DNA from: Bog-473 sp963764305
GTDB lineage: Bacteria > Actinomycetota > Acidimicrobiia > Acidimicrobiales > RAAP-2
NCBI GenBank assembly: GCA_963764305.1
Contig: CAVXSD010000007.1
Span: 372,001 to 436,000, forward strand
DNA length: 64,000 bases
Direction of reading: 5' to 3'
Part shown: in pieces, positions 18,117 through 27,575 of the stretch
Numbering within the stretch: position 1 is the first letter of the stretch
Layout of the letters: each line of letters starts with the position of its first letter
The notes under the pieces: generated by a model
Told to the model about the DNA's origin: nothing
Databases searched by the model: none
The model's input: the letters and a program-made list of their open reading frames with translations, nothing else
Position numbers and translations under genes: made by a program

Positions 18117-19334
18117 CGGTGACACTGGGTGGCCCGGCGCGGATCCTCGATCCCGAGCGGGTCCGTCGTTTCGTGCGCACGCAGGTCGCCGCGCTCGACC
18201 TGGCCGGGCGCTCGCTCTGCGTGGTCATCCCCGACGGCACCCGGCGCTGCCCGCTGCCCCCGCTGCTGCAGGCGGTCGCGGACGGGGTCGACAACCAGGT
18301 CAGCAGCTGGACCGCCGTGGTGGCACTGGGCACCCACGCCCCGATGTCCGAGGACGCCATCCGCTCCCTCGTCGGCCCAGTGTCCTTGCGTGCCCGCAAC
18401 CACGCCTGGTGGGACGACGACACCTTCGTCCACGTGGGTCGTCTGCCCGCGGACCTCGTCCACGACCTGTCCGGCGGCCTCCTGGACGACGCGATCGATG
18501 TGCGCATCAACAGGCTGGTCGTCGAGAGCGATATGACGTTGATTGTGGGCCCGGTTCTCCCGCACGAGGTCATCGGATTCTCGGGCGGCAACAAGTACCT
18601 CTTTCCGGGACTGTCGGGCCAGGAGATGATCGACGTGACGCACTGGCTCGGCGCACTGATCACAAGCAGCGAGATCATCGGCACCCGCGGCGTCACGCCG
18701 GTACGAGCGCTCGTGAATGCCGCGGCTGATCTCGTTCCCGGCGAACGGCATGCGCTGTGCGTTGTCGTGGACCACGACACGGGCGGGTTGCAGTCACTCT
18801 CTTTCGGGGACCCCGCAGGAGCGTGGGCAGCCGCGGCCGACGTGGCGGCGGAGACGCACGTCACCCACCTCGACGGCCCTGTCCAGCGTGTGCTCTCCCT
18901 GATCCCCACCCGATACCCGGACCTCTGGACGGGGGCCAAGGGCTTCTACAAGGTCGAGCCGGTCGTCGCCGACGGAGGTGAGGTCGTCCTCTACGCGCCG
19001 CACATCAGGGAGATCGCGGCCATGCATCCTCGGATCAGCGAGATCGGCTACCACTGCCGCGACTTCTTTCTCGCGGTGGGACCGCTACCGCGGCGTCCCC
19101 GTAGGGGAGCTGGCGCACTCGACCCATCTCTTCGGAGCCGGGACCTACGACCCTGTGGCGGGCGAGCACCAGCGCGTGCGGGTGACGCTCGCCACCGGCA
19201 TCCCCGAAGACGTCGTCCGCAGCGCCAACCTCGGGTACCTCTCGCCGGACGCCGTGGATCGCGACGCGTGGGCTTCGGATCCCGGCGCCCTGGTCGTTCC
19301 GGACGCCGGTGAGGTCCTCTACCGCCTCCGGTAG
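18113..19334 (+). CDS. LarA-family nickel-pincer racemase/epimerase, one frameshift
   Basis: About 406 residues after repair; GTG start overlaps the uxuB stop. LarA enzymes use a nickel-pincer nucleotide for hydride-transfer racemisation of 2-hydroxy acids. The key residues are here with family spacing: H75 (GTHAP), H151 (LPHEVIG), pincer lysine K161 (GGNKYLFPG) and nickel ligand H177 (DVTHW), where L. plantarum LarA has H108, H174, K184 and H200. A frame change near nt 19078, after CRDFFLA, continues as WDRYRGVPVGELAHSTHL; length 3n+1 fits one inserted base. Coupled to uxuB, it may epimerise D-mannonate to D-gluconate: a D-gluconate 2-epimerase is known in the superfamily. Lactate as substrate is the alternative. 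Confidence 0.8.
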
Positions 19335-19350
19335 ACCCTGGCTCCGCCGT

Positions 19351-20322
19351 TCATTCGCCGGGGTACACCACGCCGATCTGGGCCCGGATGGCGTCGAGCG
19401 CCATGGCGAGCGCAACGGACGCGTCGAGCGTGATCACCCCGCTCTCCGTCCGCCCGTCGGAGAGGCACCGGTGCACTTCATCGATCTCGAAGCGGAGCCC
19501 GTTCCCCTCGTAGGAGGCGTCGATGTGCTCGACGCCGGCCGGACCGGTCACCGTCAGAGAGTTCGGGCAGTGCATCATCGCCGGAAGATCGATGACGCCG
19601 TCGGTCCCCGCGATCCGTGCCGTACACGTCATGCTGACCCGCAAGGCCGCCTTGGTCACGCCGAGCCGGCCCTCCGGGTGGTGCAGCACGGCAGCAACGA
19701 CCTCGTCGACTCCGGTCTGGCCGACGACGGCGTCGGCCACCACGCGCTCGATCGGGCCCAACACGAGTGCGCACAGCTGGACCGGATAGATCCCCAGGTC
19801 GAGCAGAGCACCGCCGCCGAGCTCGCGGGCGAAGTGCCGGTGGTCGGGCGCAACCGGGCGTCGGAATCCGAAGTCGGCCTCGACGAGGAGCGGTTCGCCG
19901 ATACGACCCTCGCCGATGAGGTCGACCAGCGATCGGTAGGCCGGCAGGAACCGGCTCCAGATCGCCTCCATCAGGAACAGGTCCCGGCTGCGCGCCTCCT
20001 CGGCCATGTGCACCGCCTGCCGGGCGTTCAGTGCGAGCGGCTTCTCGCACAACACGTGCTTCCCGGCCCGGAGGAAGCTGAGGGTGTCCGCCTCGTGCCG
20101 TGAGTGGGGCGTGGCGACGTAGACGACGTCGACGTCGGGATCGGCCGCGAGCGAGTCGTAGTCGCCGTACCGGGTCGGAATGGCGAAGCGGTCACCGAAG
20201 GCCTCGGCCCGTTCGGCCGCACGTGAGGCCACTGCAGTGATGGCGCCCCCGTCGACCAACTGCATCGCCTCGGCGAAGCCGGTGGCGATCGCCCCCGGGC
20301 CGATGACGCCCCAGCGGATCAC
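19351..20322 (-). CDS. Gfo/Idh/MocA-family NAD(P)-dependent oxidoreductase
   Basis: 323 residues from a GTG at 20322 (MIRWGVIGPGAIATGF); there is no ATG in frame nearby, and further upstream the frame is merely non-coding opposite xylA. Rossmann GPGAIATG, the family CEKPL segment with catalytic lysine, and GGGALLDLGIYP where the substrate binds. The overall pattern resembles D-xylose 1-dehydrogenase/dihydrodiol dehydrogenase members. It is divergent from xylA across a 159-nt gap holding a LacI-type operator, so it is probably co-regulated and acts on xylose or a related sugar. The exact reaction is not determinable. Confidence 0.78.
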   Translation of the reverse strand: MIRWGVIGPGAIATGFAEAMQLVDGGAITAVASRAAERAEAFGDRFAIPTRYGDYDSLAADPDVDVVYVATPHSRHEADTLSFLRAGKHVLCEKPLALNARQAVHMAEEARSRDLFLMEAIWSRFLPAYRSLVDLIGEGRIGEPLLVEADFGFRRPVAPDHRHFARELGGGALLDLGIYPVQLCALVLGPIERVVADAVVGQTGVDEVVAAVLHHPEGRLGVTKAALRVSMTCTARIAGTDGVIDLPAMMHCPNSLTVTGPAGVEHIDASYEGNGLRFEIDEVHRCLSDGRTESGVITLDASVALAMALDAIRAQIGVVYPGE

Positions 20323-20405
20323 CGTCTGGTCCCGGCGGACCGATGGCAAATGGCGTTGTGACGACGGAGCATGGATTCCTTCCCCTGCCAGGCGACATGC
20401 CGCTC

Positions 20406-20419
20406 TGATAACGCTATCA
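20406..20419. promoter_or_regulatory. LacI-type operator between Gfo gene and xylA
   Basis: TGATAACGCTATCA is symmetric at 12 of 14 positions with the CG centre typical of LacI operators. It lies 63 nt upstream of xylA and 84 nt upstream of the divergent oxidoreductase. A near copy, TGTTATCGCTACCA, stands before the GH2 galactosidase. The most likely owner is the LacI gene at 24.5 kb, last in the xylA operon. Confidence 0.6.
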
Positions 20420-20481
20420 TCGGGTCCTGCCTGGGACAACGCGTCGGAACACCCCCGGGACGGAGCCACGACAGGAGGACC

Positions 20482-21639
20482 ATGAGCGATCTCTTCACGC
20501 CGCGACCGGAGCACCACTTCACCTTCGGGCTGTGGACGGTGGGTAATCCGGGTCGGGACCCATTCGGCACCGAGGTGCGCGCCCCCCTCGATCCCGTCGA
20601 CACGGTGCACCGGCTCTCGGACCTCGGCGCGTACGGCGTGAGCTTCCACGACAACGACCTCGTTCCCCACGGATCCTCGGCCGACGAGCGCGACGACATC
20701 CTGAAGCGGTTCCGGCGGGCGCTCGATGCGACCGGGATGCACGTTCCCATGGTGACGACGAACCTGTTCTGGCGCCCCGTCTTCAAGGAGGGCGCCTTCA
20801 CCGCCAACGACCCGCAGGTGCGCCGACTCTCGGTCAAGAAGGCCTGCGAAGCGACCGAGCTCGGCGCCGAGGTCGGTGCGAAGGTGTTCGTGCTCTGGGG
20901 CGGCCGCGAGGGGATGGAAGCCGAGGCGGCCAAGGACGTCCGCCTGGCCCTGGACCGCTACAAGGAAGCGATCGACCTGGTGTGCGAGCACATCGAGGCG
21001 CGGGGCCTCGGGCTGCGCATCGCATTGGAGCCCAAGCCGAACGAGCCCCGCGGCGACATCCTGCTCCCGACCGTGGGCCACGCGCTCGCCTTCATCGGGA
21101 CGCTCGCACGTCCCGAGATGGTCGGGCTGAACCCGGAGTTCGCCCACGAGACCATGAGCGGGCTCTCCTTCTCGCAGGCGGTCGCCCAGGCCCTGTGGCA
21201 GGGCAAGCTCTTCCACATCGACCTCAACGCCCAGCGGATCGGCAAGTTCGACCAGGACTTCCGGTTCGGCTCCGAGGGGATCCGCGACGCGTTCTACGTG
21301 GTGAAGCTCCTCGAGGACTCCGGCTGGGACGGCATGCGGCACTTCGACGCCCACCCGTACCGCACGGAGGACGTCGACGGGGTGTGGGACTTCGCCCGCG
21401 GCTGCATGCGCACATATCTGATCCTGGCGGACAAGGCGCGGCGCTTCCACGAGGACCCCGAGATCCAGGAGGCGCTGCGGGTGGCGAAGGTAGCGGAACT
21501 GGCCGAGCCGACCACTCCTGCCGGGGGTCTCGACGAGCTCCTGTCGTCGCCCTACGACGAAGACGCACTCGCGGCGCAGGGCTACGGCCACGAGCGCCTG
21601 GACCAACTCGTCACTGAATTGCTGCTCGGAACCCGCTAA
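20482..21639 (+). CDS. xylA: Xylose isomerase
   Basis: 385 residues, the short actinobacterial class. D-xylose to D-xylulose. ATG 20482 with AGGAGG 3-4 nt upstream; the longer open frame is rejected. Active-site segments: SFHDNDLVP (base-forming His), NLFWRP, WGGREG, EPKPNEPRGD (metal ligands), and FHIDLNAQRIGKFDQDFRFG. It is the first gene of xylA-xylB-GH43-lacI, each stop overlapping the next start, so all four should be translated from one message under the operator at 20406. Confidence 0.96.
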   Translation: MSDLFTPRPEHHFTFGLWTVGNPGRDPFGTEVRAPLDPVDTVHRLSDLGAYGVSFHDNDLVPHGSSADERDDILKRFRRALDATGMHVPMVTTNLFWRPVFKEGAFTANDPQVRRLSVKKACEATELGAEVGAKVFVLWGGREGMEAEAAKDVRLALDRYKEAIDLVCEHIEARGLGLRIALEPKPNEPRGDILLPTVGHALAFIGTLARPEMVGLNPEFAHETMSGLSFSQAVAQALWQGKLFHIDLNAQRIGKFDQDFRFGSEGIRDAFYVVKLLEDSGWDGMRHFDAHPYRTEDVDGVWDFARGCMRTYLILADKARRFHEDPEIQEALRVAKVAELAEPTTPAGGLDELLSSPYDEDALAAQGYGHERLDQLVTELLLGTR

Positions 21640-23060
21640 TGCCTCTGGTGGTCGGCGTCGATTCGTCGACGTCCGCGTGCAAGGTCCAGGTGCGCGACGT
21701 CGACACCGGCGCCGTGGTGGCGTCCGGTCGTGCCGAGCACTCCCCCACGTCCCCACCGCGTAGCGAGCAGCGTCCCTCGGAATGGGAGAGCGCATTCCAC
21801 GCCGCCTGCGCCGAGGCCGGCGTCCCGGAGCGACACACCCCGTCCGCCATCGCGGTCGCCGCGCAACAGCACGGGCTCGTCGTCCTCGACGGTGACAGCG
21901 AGGTCCTGCGGCCCGCCAAGCTCTGGAACGACACCGAATCCGCACCCGACACCGGAATGCTCCTGGCTGCCCTGCCGGGCGGCCAGGGTGGCTGGGCCAC
22001 CGCATGCGGGAGTGTCCCCGTCCCCAGCTTCACGATCACCAAGCTGCACTGGCTCCGCCGTTGCGAGCCCGAGACCTTGCGACGCACCGCTGCCGTACTC
22101 CTGCCCCACGACTGGCTCACCTTCCGGCTCACGGGCCGGCGGACCACCGACCGGGGGGACGCCTCGGGAACGGGCTACTGGTCCCCGCGGGAGGCCCGCT
22201 ATCGCGATGACATCCTGGCTCTGGTCAGCGACGACATCGATTGGGACGCCGCCCTGCCCGAAGTGCTCGCCCCCGACTCCGTCGCCGGCGAGTGGGCCGC
22301 CACGGGGAGCCTGGTCGCCCCGGGCACGGGCGACAACATGGCGGCCGCCCTCGGCCTCGGCCTCCGCCCGGGCGACCTGGCCCTGAGCCTCGGCACCAGC
22401 GGCACCGCATGCACGGTGAGCAACGAGCCCGCCGCCGACCCCACCGGCACCGTCGCCGGTTTCGCCGACGCGACCGGCCGTTACCTGCCGCTGGTCTGCA
22501 CCATGAACGCCACGAAGGTCACCGACGCGGTGGCGCGGCTGCTCGGCGTCGACCACGCGCGGTTCGACGAGCTCGTGCTCGAGGCACCGGCCGGAGCGGG
22601 CGGACTCGTGCTCGTCCCGCATCTCGACGGCGAACGGACGCCGAACCGCCCGGACGCCACCGGCATGCTCACCGGATTGCGCACGGACGTGACACCGGCC
22701 GAGCTGGCCCGAGCTGCAGTGGAGGGCGTGGTCTGCAACCTCCTCGCCGGAGCCGATGCGCTCGACACCGAGCCACGACAGGGGAAGGTGTTCCTCGTCG
22801 GAGGTGCGGCACGAAGCGTGGCCTACCGGCGCGTCGTCGCCGACTTGACCGGCCGCGCCGTTCAGGTTCCGGCCGACCAGGAGCTCGTCGCGGGCGGTGC
22901 CGCCGTCCAGGCCGCCGCGATCCACCTCGGATGCGACTTCGCCGATGTGGCTGACGCCTGGGGCTTGCGTCGTGGCGAGACCGTCGAGCCGGACGACACC
23001 GTCGACCGGGAGGCCATCCGCGTCGCCTATGCCGACGCCGTTGCGAGGAGCCCGCAGTGA
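21639..23060 (+). CDS. xylB: Xylulokinase (FGGY family)
   Basis: 473 residues. Phosphorylates D-xylulose to xylulose 5-phosphate for the pentose phosphate pathway. ATG overlaps the xylA stop (TAATG). FGGY fold: GVDSSTSACKVQV phosphate loop, AAQQHGLVVLD (XylB has GQMHGLV), LSLGTSGTA adenosine-binding loop, and VFLVGGAARS. Position directly after xylA makes xylulose the likely substrate, though FGGY kinases also use gluconate and other sugars, which matters given the LarA homologue upstream. Confidence 0.9.
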   Translation: MPLVVGVDSSTSACKVQVRDVDTGAVVASGRAEHSPTSPPRSEQRPSEWESAFHAACAEAGVPERHTPSAIAVAAQQHGLVVLDGDSEVLRPAKLWNDTESAPDTGMLLAALPGGQGGWATACGSVPVPSFTITKLHWLRRCEPETLRRTAAVLLPHDWLTFRLTGRRTTDRGDASGTGYWSPREARYRDDILALVSDDIDWDAALPEVLAPDSVAGEWAATGSLVAPGTGDNMAAALGLGLRPGDLALSLGTSGTACTVSNEPAADPTGTVAGFADATGRYLPLVCTMNATKVTDAVARLLGVDHARFDELVLEAPAGAGGLVLVPHLDGERTPNRPDATGMLTGLRTDVTPAELARAAVEGVVCNLLAGADALDTEPRQGKVFLVGGAARSVAYRRVVADLTGRAVQVPADQELVAGGAAVQAAAIHLGCDFADVADAWGLRRGETVEPDDTVDREAIRVAYADAVARSPQ

Positions 23061-24533
23061 CGTTCCGGAACCCTGTCATCCCGGGCTTCCATCCCGACCC
23101 GAGCGTGTGCCGGGTCGGGAAGGAGTACTTCCTGGTGACTTCGTCCTTCACCTACTGCCCCGGCGTCCCCATCTTCCGGTCGACGAACCTCGTGGACTGG
23201 GCCCAGGTCGGCAACGTGCTCGACCGCCCCTCGCAGCTCGACTCTCGCGGCGACCCGGGACTGGTCATCGCTCGGCATCTTCGCCCCGACCATCCGCCAT
23301 CACGGCGGGCGGTTCTGGGTGATCACGACCAACGTCGGCAGGACCGGCGCCATGACGTTCCTCGTCACCAGCGAGGACCCGGCGGGCCCCTGGTCGGAGC
23401 CCGTCCGCGTGCCGGTTGCCGGCATCGATCCCGACCTGGCCTGGGACGGGGACGGCAACTGTTGGGTGCACTTCTCGGGCATGGGCGGCATCGCCCGCTG
23501 CCGCATCGACGCTGTGACCGGGGAACTGCTCACGGAGCCCGACCTCACGTGGTCGGGGACGGGCCTGCAGTACCCGGAGGCACCGCACCTCTTCGAGCGC
23601 GACGGCACCTGGTATCTGCTCATCGCGGAAGGGGGAACCCACGGCGGCCACAGCATCTCGGTCGCCCGCGGCTCCTCTCCCGTCGGACCCTGGGAGGGGG
23701 CACCGGCCAACCCGATCCTCAGCCACCGGAGCACCGACCGGCCGATTCAGAACACCGGGCACGCCGACCTCGTCGAAGCGACGGACGGGACCTGGTGGAT
23801 GGTCCTGCTCGGCGTGCGGCCCAAGGGGATCGGCGCCGGCTTCCACGTGCTGGGCCGGGAGACGTTCCTCACTCCGGTGCACTGGGAGGACGGCTGGCCG
23901 GTGCCCGGAGACCTCGCGTTGGAGATGCCGGTGGCACCCGGACCGACCGGGGCCCCGCAGCCACCGGGGCGGGAAGACTTCGACCTGCCCGCGCTCGGGA
24001 CGCACTGGGTGGGTCTCCGCAGGCCTCCGGGTGCGGTGTGCTCATTGTCGGCGCGCCCGGGCTGGCTCGTCGTGCGCGGTGGGGAGGCGACCCTGGACTC
24101 ACCGGAGCCGGCGTTCGTCGGCCGTCGCCAGCAACACCACCACTGCCGGGTCAGAGCCCCCATGGAGGCGGGTCCGGCCGGAGAGGCCGGACTGACCGTC
24201 CTGCTTGATGAGACCGCGCACTACGACATCGCCGTCCGGGGCGAGCGCGTCGTGGCGCGAGCCCGCATCGGGGCACTGAACAGCATCGTCGGCGACGCCC
24301 CGCGTCCTTCAGGCCCCGTCGTCGTGACCGTCGAGACGGGTCCGCACACCCACGGCCCCGACACGGTCTCCCTTGGCTTCGAGGACGACCTCGGCGCCTC
24401 GCACACGCTCGCCCGATTGGACGGCCGCTATCTCTCCAGTGAGGTGACCGGAGGATTCCTGGGCCGCATGATCGGGATGTACGCCGTCGGTGGCGACGCC
24501 TCGTTCGACTGGTTCGACTACGAGGAGGCATGA
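23057..24533 (+). CDS. GH43 beta-xylosidase/arabinofuranosidase, one frameshift
   Basis: About 491 residues after repair. GTG 23057 overlaps the xylB stop. The N-terminus NPVIPGFHPDPSVCRVG carries the catalytic base aspartate and is diagnostic of GH43 beta-xylosidases; DLAWDGDG gives the pKa-modulating Asp and GLQYPEAPHLF the acid Glu; a C-terminal beta-sandwich completes the family layout. The frame changes near nt 23265: removing one base links RGDPGL to SLGIFAPTIRHHGG. Length 3n+1. There is no signal peptide, so it acts on small imported xylosides. It would supply xylose for xylA-xylB. Confidence 0.85.
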
Positions 24534-25540
24534 CGGCGGACGTTGCACCGCGCCGTGCCGTCATGGCCGACGTCGCCGCCCAGGCCGGAGTTTCGGTCAT
24601 GACGGTGTCCCGCGTGCTGAACGGGTTCCCCGGCGTCGCCGACGAGACGCGGGCCCGGGTCGAGGACGCCGTCGCGGCCCTCGGCTACCACGCCAACACC
24701 GCGGCACGGGTGCTCGCCGGCGGGCGTTCGAGGACCTTGGGCGTCATGGCGGTCGAGACCGAGCAGTTCGGGCCGTCGCACATGCTCTTCGGAATCGAGG
24801 CGGCGGCGCGGGACGCGTGCCACCTGCTCAGCTTCGTCACGCTCAGCCGGAGCGGCAACGACATGGCCGCGACGCTCGAGCGGCTGCGGGCGTCACACGT
24901 TCAGGGCGTCATCGTCGTCGCCCCCGTCCGGCGCGTCGTCGAAGCCGTCACCCGGCTCGACGGCGACATGCCCCTCGTCGTGGTCGGCGGCGACCCGGGC
25001 ATCGGCGCCCCGACCGTCACGATCGACCAGTTCGAGGGTTCCCGCATCGCCACGCGGCACCTCCTCGACCTCGGGCACCGCACGGTCCATCACGTGTCCG
25101 GACCCCAGAGCTGGATCGATGCCACCGCCCGCATGCGCGGCTGGTCGGAGGCGCTGCGCACATACCCGGCGCCCCGCGGAAGCTCCGTGGCGGGTGACTG
25201 GAGCGCCGGCAAGGGCTACGCCGCGGGCACGCGGCTCGCCCAGGACCCGGCAGTGACCGCCATCTTCGCCGCCAACGATCAGACGGCGCTCGGCGTGGTC
25301 CGGGGGCTCCACGATGCCGGGCGGCGGGTGCCCGAGGACGTGAGCGTGGTCGGATTCGATGACACACCCGAGTCGGGCTACTACCTGCCACCGCTCACGA
25401 CCATCCGCCAGGATTTCGGCGAGGTCGGTCGGCGCTGTGTCGAGCTCCTGCTCTCGCTCGCCGACGGCGAGCCGGTGGAACGTCACGTCGTGGTCCCGGC
25501 GGAGCTCGTCATCCGCTCCAGCACCGCGCCACCACACTGA
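24530..25540 (+). CDS. LacI-family repressor of the xyloside operon
   Basis: 336 residues. ATG overlaps the GH43 stop (ATGA). HTH at residues 12-35 (MADVAAQAGVSVMTVSRVLN), hinge, then a sugar-binding-like domain ending in EDVSVVGFDDTPESGYYLPP and TIRQDFGEVGRRCVELL, standard LacI/GalR elements. Being last in xylA-xylB-GH43 suggests autoregulation through the operator at 20406-20419 and probably control of the GH2 gene at 31.0 kb. It is convergent with the GHMP kinase gene after 20 nt. Confidence 0.9.
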   Translation: MTADVAPRRAVMADVAAQAGVSVMTVSRVLNGFPGVADETRARVEDAVAALGYHANTAARVLAGGRSRTLGVMAVETEQFGPSHMLFGIEAAARDACHLLSFVTLSRSGNDMAATLERLRASHVQGVIVVAPVRRVVEAVTRLDGDMPLVVVGGDPGIGAPTVTIDQFEGSRIATRHLLDLGHRTVHHVSGPQSWIDATARMRGWSEALRTYPAPRGSSVAGDWSAGKGYAAGTRLAQDPAVTAIFAANDQTALGVVRGLHDAGRRVPEDVSVVGFDDTPESGYYLPPLTTIRQDFGEVGRRCVELLLSLADGEPVERHVVVPAELVIRSSTAPPH

Positions 25541-25560
25541 GCGGAGCGAGCCCGGGCGGA

Positions 25561-26662
25561 TCAGCGGATCACACCCTCCACGTCGGCCAGGACGCCTCGC
25601 TCGCACACGACCACGACGGTGCCCCCGCATCCACCCCCGCTGGAGCGTGCGCCGTGCACGCCCGGACGGCCCAGCGCCTCCTTCACGATCAGCGTCGTCG
25701 CCGGATGACCCAGCCCCATGGCGTCGTACCCGGCCTGGCTGGCCTCCATCAGCGGCCCGAGGCGCTCGGGCTCGTCGTCGGTCAGCGCCTCCAGCGCCGC
25801 CACCGCACGCACGTGCTCCTCGATGCCGAACGAGGTGGCGGCCCGGACCGGATAGGTCTCGTCGGGCCGGACGGCCGTGACATCGTCGCCCGTGGCACCC
25901 CAGGCCTTCAGGAAGGCGGAACCGTCGAGGACGTCCGGGAGCTCGTCGACGGCGTCGCGGTGGGAGCTCGCTCACCCAGGACCACGTGCGTGCCGCCGCC
26001 GCCTCCACCATCCGCTTCCCCATGAAGGCGGCGGCCCGGGCCCGCTCGTAGGGCCGCCCGCTGACATCGTGCGGTGTACCGGTCGGCCAGCCGACGATCT
26101 CGATGCCTGACGGCACGGCAACCGCTGCGGCCGCGGACGCCGGCCGGCACAAGATGGGCAGCACGGTCCCGGGTGTCCCGAGCGCGACCGCGACCTGATC
26201 CATGATGCCGCACGGCGCACCCACGACATGGTTCTCCGCCTCCTGGCACAGCGCGGCGAGCCGGAGGGGGTCGACGGCGGCACCGCCGAGGGCGCGCGCC
26301 GTCGCCACCTCGAGCGCTGCGCTCGACGCCACGCCGACGGATGCCGGGAGGTCCGAGGTGATCTCGAGGCGCACCCGGGGTGGGTCGATCACCCCCCGCC
26401 GCACCAGCACGATCGCGACGCCGATGACGTAGTGCGTCCAGCGGGGGAAGGCGGCCAGCTGCCGACGGATCTCTTCGTAGGAGAAGCGGGCCAGATCTTC
26501 CAACTCCGCCGGCGAGAGGACAGCGGGCCCGACGACGAGGGCGTCGTCGGGCCGGGCCACGACATGCGTGCCCTGCCGGGTCGGCATCTCGAGCACGAGC
26601 GCCCCCGAGTAGTCGGCCACACCACCGAGGAGGTCGAGACGGCCGGGGGCGCTACCCCGCAC
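25561..26662 (-). CDS. GHMP sugar kinase (galactokinase/L-arabinokinase type), one frameshift
   Basis: About 366 residues after repair; GTG 26662 overlaps the phosphatase stop upstream. GHMP motifs: SAPGRLDLLGGVADYSGALV (motif 1), LPASVGVASSAAL (phosphate loop) and SGGGCGGTVVVV (motif 3). Motif 1 reads ADYSG where galactokinases have a GEHTDYN-type signature; ADYSG is what plant arabinokinases carry. Near nt 25965 the frame shifts after WVSELPP and resumes with AVDELPDVLDG; length 3n+1. Next to galT, phosphorylation of galactose to galactose 1-phosphate is the likely reaction; arabinose remains possible. Confidence 0.75.
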
Positions 26663-27575
26663 GCAGCTCGTCCACCAGCTCGGCCAACACTGGGCCGATC
26701 CACGCCGCCAGCGCCTCGTTGGCGTAGCCCACCCAGGCGACGGGCGACACGTTGTCCAACGGCACGGCCAACGGCCCTCCCCACGGGTCGGTGACCACGC
26801 CCCCTGCCTCTTCGAGCAGCAGCGCCGGACACACGTCGTAGGGATGGCAGGCCAGGCCGTCCGCCTGCACCAGTGGGCGCAGATCCGCGACGAAGCGGTC
26901 CCGCCCCGTGATCAGCTCGTGGAGTTGCCCGCCGGTCGAGACGTACTCGTCGTCGAAGACGTGGGTGCAGCCGAGCCGCCGGAACAGCTCGGCTTCGAGG
27001 GCGGCCAGTGCCGGCTTGCCGGGCAGGAAGAACTTGGCCAGCCCGCTGAAGCTGTGCTCGAGATCCGTTGCCGCTGACGGCCGCACCTCCAGTGCCTCGC
27101 GCTCCCCGCCGCGCAGGTCGACGCGCTCGGCGTGCAGGCCGCCACCTCGGGTGGCGCTCAACTGGTCGGCAGCGCCCTGCTTGGCCGTCGGCAATTCGGT
27201 CATGGCCGCCGCGACGATGTCCGCCAGACCCCCGCGCGGCGGCGCAGCGGCGGCCAGGCACCAGGCCGGGCGCTTGTCGTACATGAGCCCGCGCGTCCCG
27301 TCGACCGTGTCGACGATGACCGTCCAGGCCGCGGCGGCCCCCACGACCACCGGTTCGTCGAGCCCCTCGGACACGACCCTGACGTCGGGCCACTGCTCCC
27401 CGAACCAGTCCAGCAGCGCGTCGTCCGCCACGCGGTCGATGGCGTAGATGGTGTCGGCCACCGTCTCCCCCGTCACCTCCGACATGGTCATGCCCCGAGA
27501 ACCGGCGACGAGGTCGCGCACGTGGTCACCGAGCGCGCACAGCAGCCGGCGGGCCTCCTCAGCCGACGGCGGCAC
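26652..27575 (-). CDS. Inositol-monophosphatase-family phosphatase in gal operon
   Basis: 307 residues, GTG start overlapping the galT end by 17 nt. The IMPase metal site is recognisable: VSEGLDE (Glu ligand), VDTVDGTRG in place of the usual DPIDGT, and YDVCPALLLEEAGG near the C-terminus for the WDxAAG element. Family members dephosphorylate inositol phosphates, sugar phosphates or PAP. Being locked between galT and a galactokinase-like gene, it may remove a toxic sugar phosphate or act on an unusual monosaccharide phosphate. The substrate is not determinable. Confidence 0.75.
   Translation of the reverse strand: MPPSAEEARRLLCALGDHVRDLVAGSRGMTMSEVTGETVADTIYAIDRVADDALLDWFGEQWPDVRVVSEGLDEPVVVGAAAAWTVIVDTVDGTRGLMYDKRPAWCLAAAAPPRGGLADIVAAAMTELPTAKQGAADQLSATRGGGLHAERVDLRGGEREALEVRPSAATDLEHSFSGLAKFFLPGKPALAALEAELFRRLGCTHVFDDEYVSTGGQLHELITGRDRFVADLRPLVQADGLACHPYDVCPALLLEEAGGVVTDPWGGPLAVPLDNVSPVAWVGYANEALAAWIGPVLAELVDELRAG

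Noticed and set aside
18113..19334. Programmed ribosomal frameshifting in larA and other split genes
   Set aside because: No slippery heptamer or downstream structure is shared among the break points, and the same one-base excess occurs in unrelated genes, so a sequence artefact is simpler.
20323..22005. Minus-strand extension of the Gfo/Idh frame to more than 880 codons
   Set aside because: The part left of the GTG at 20322 is antisense to xylA/xylB and lacks any family similarity.
21639..23060. FGGY kinase as gluconokinase for the proposed LarA shunt
   Set aside because: Its overlap with xylA and its XylB-like substrate loop make xylulose the better assignment; gluconate remains only a side possibility.
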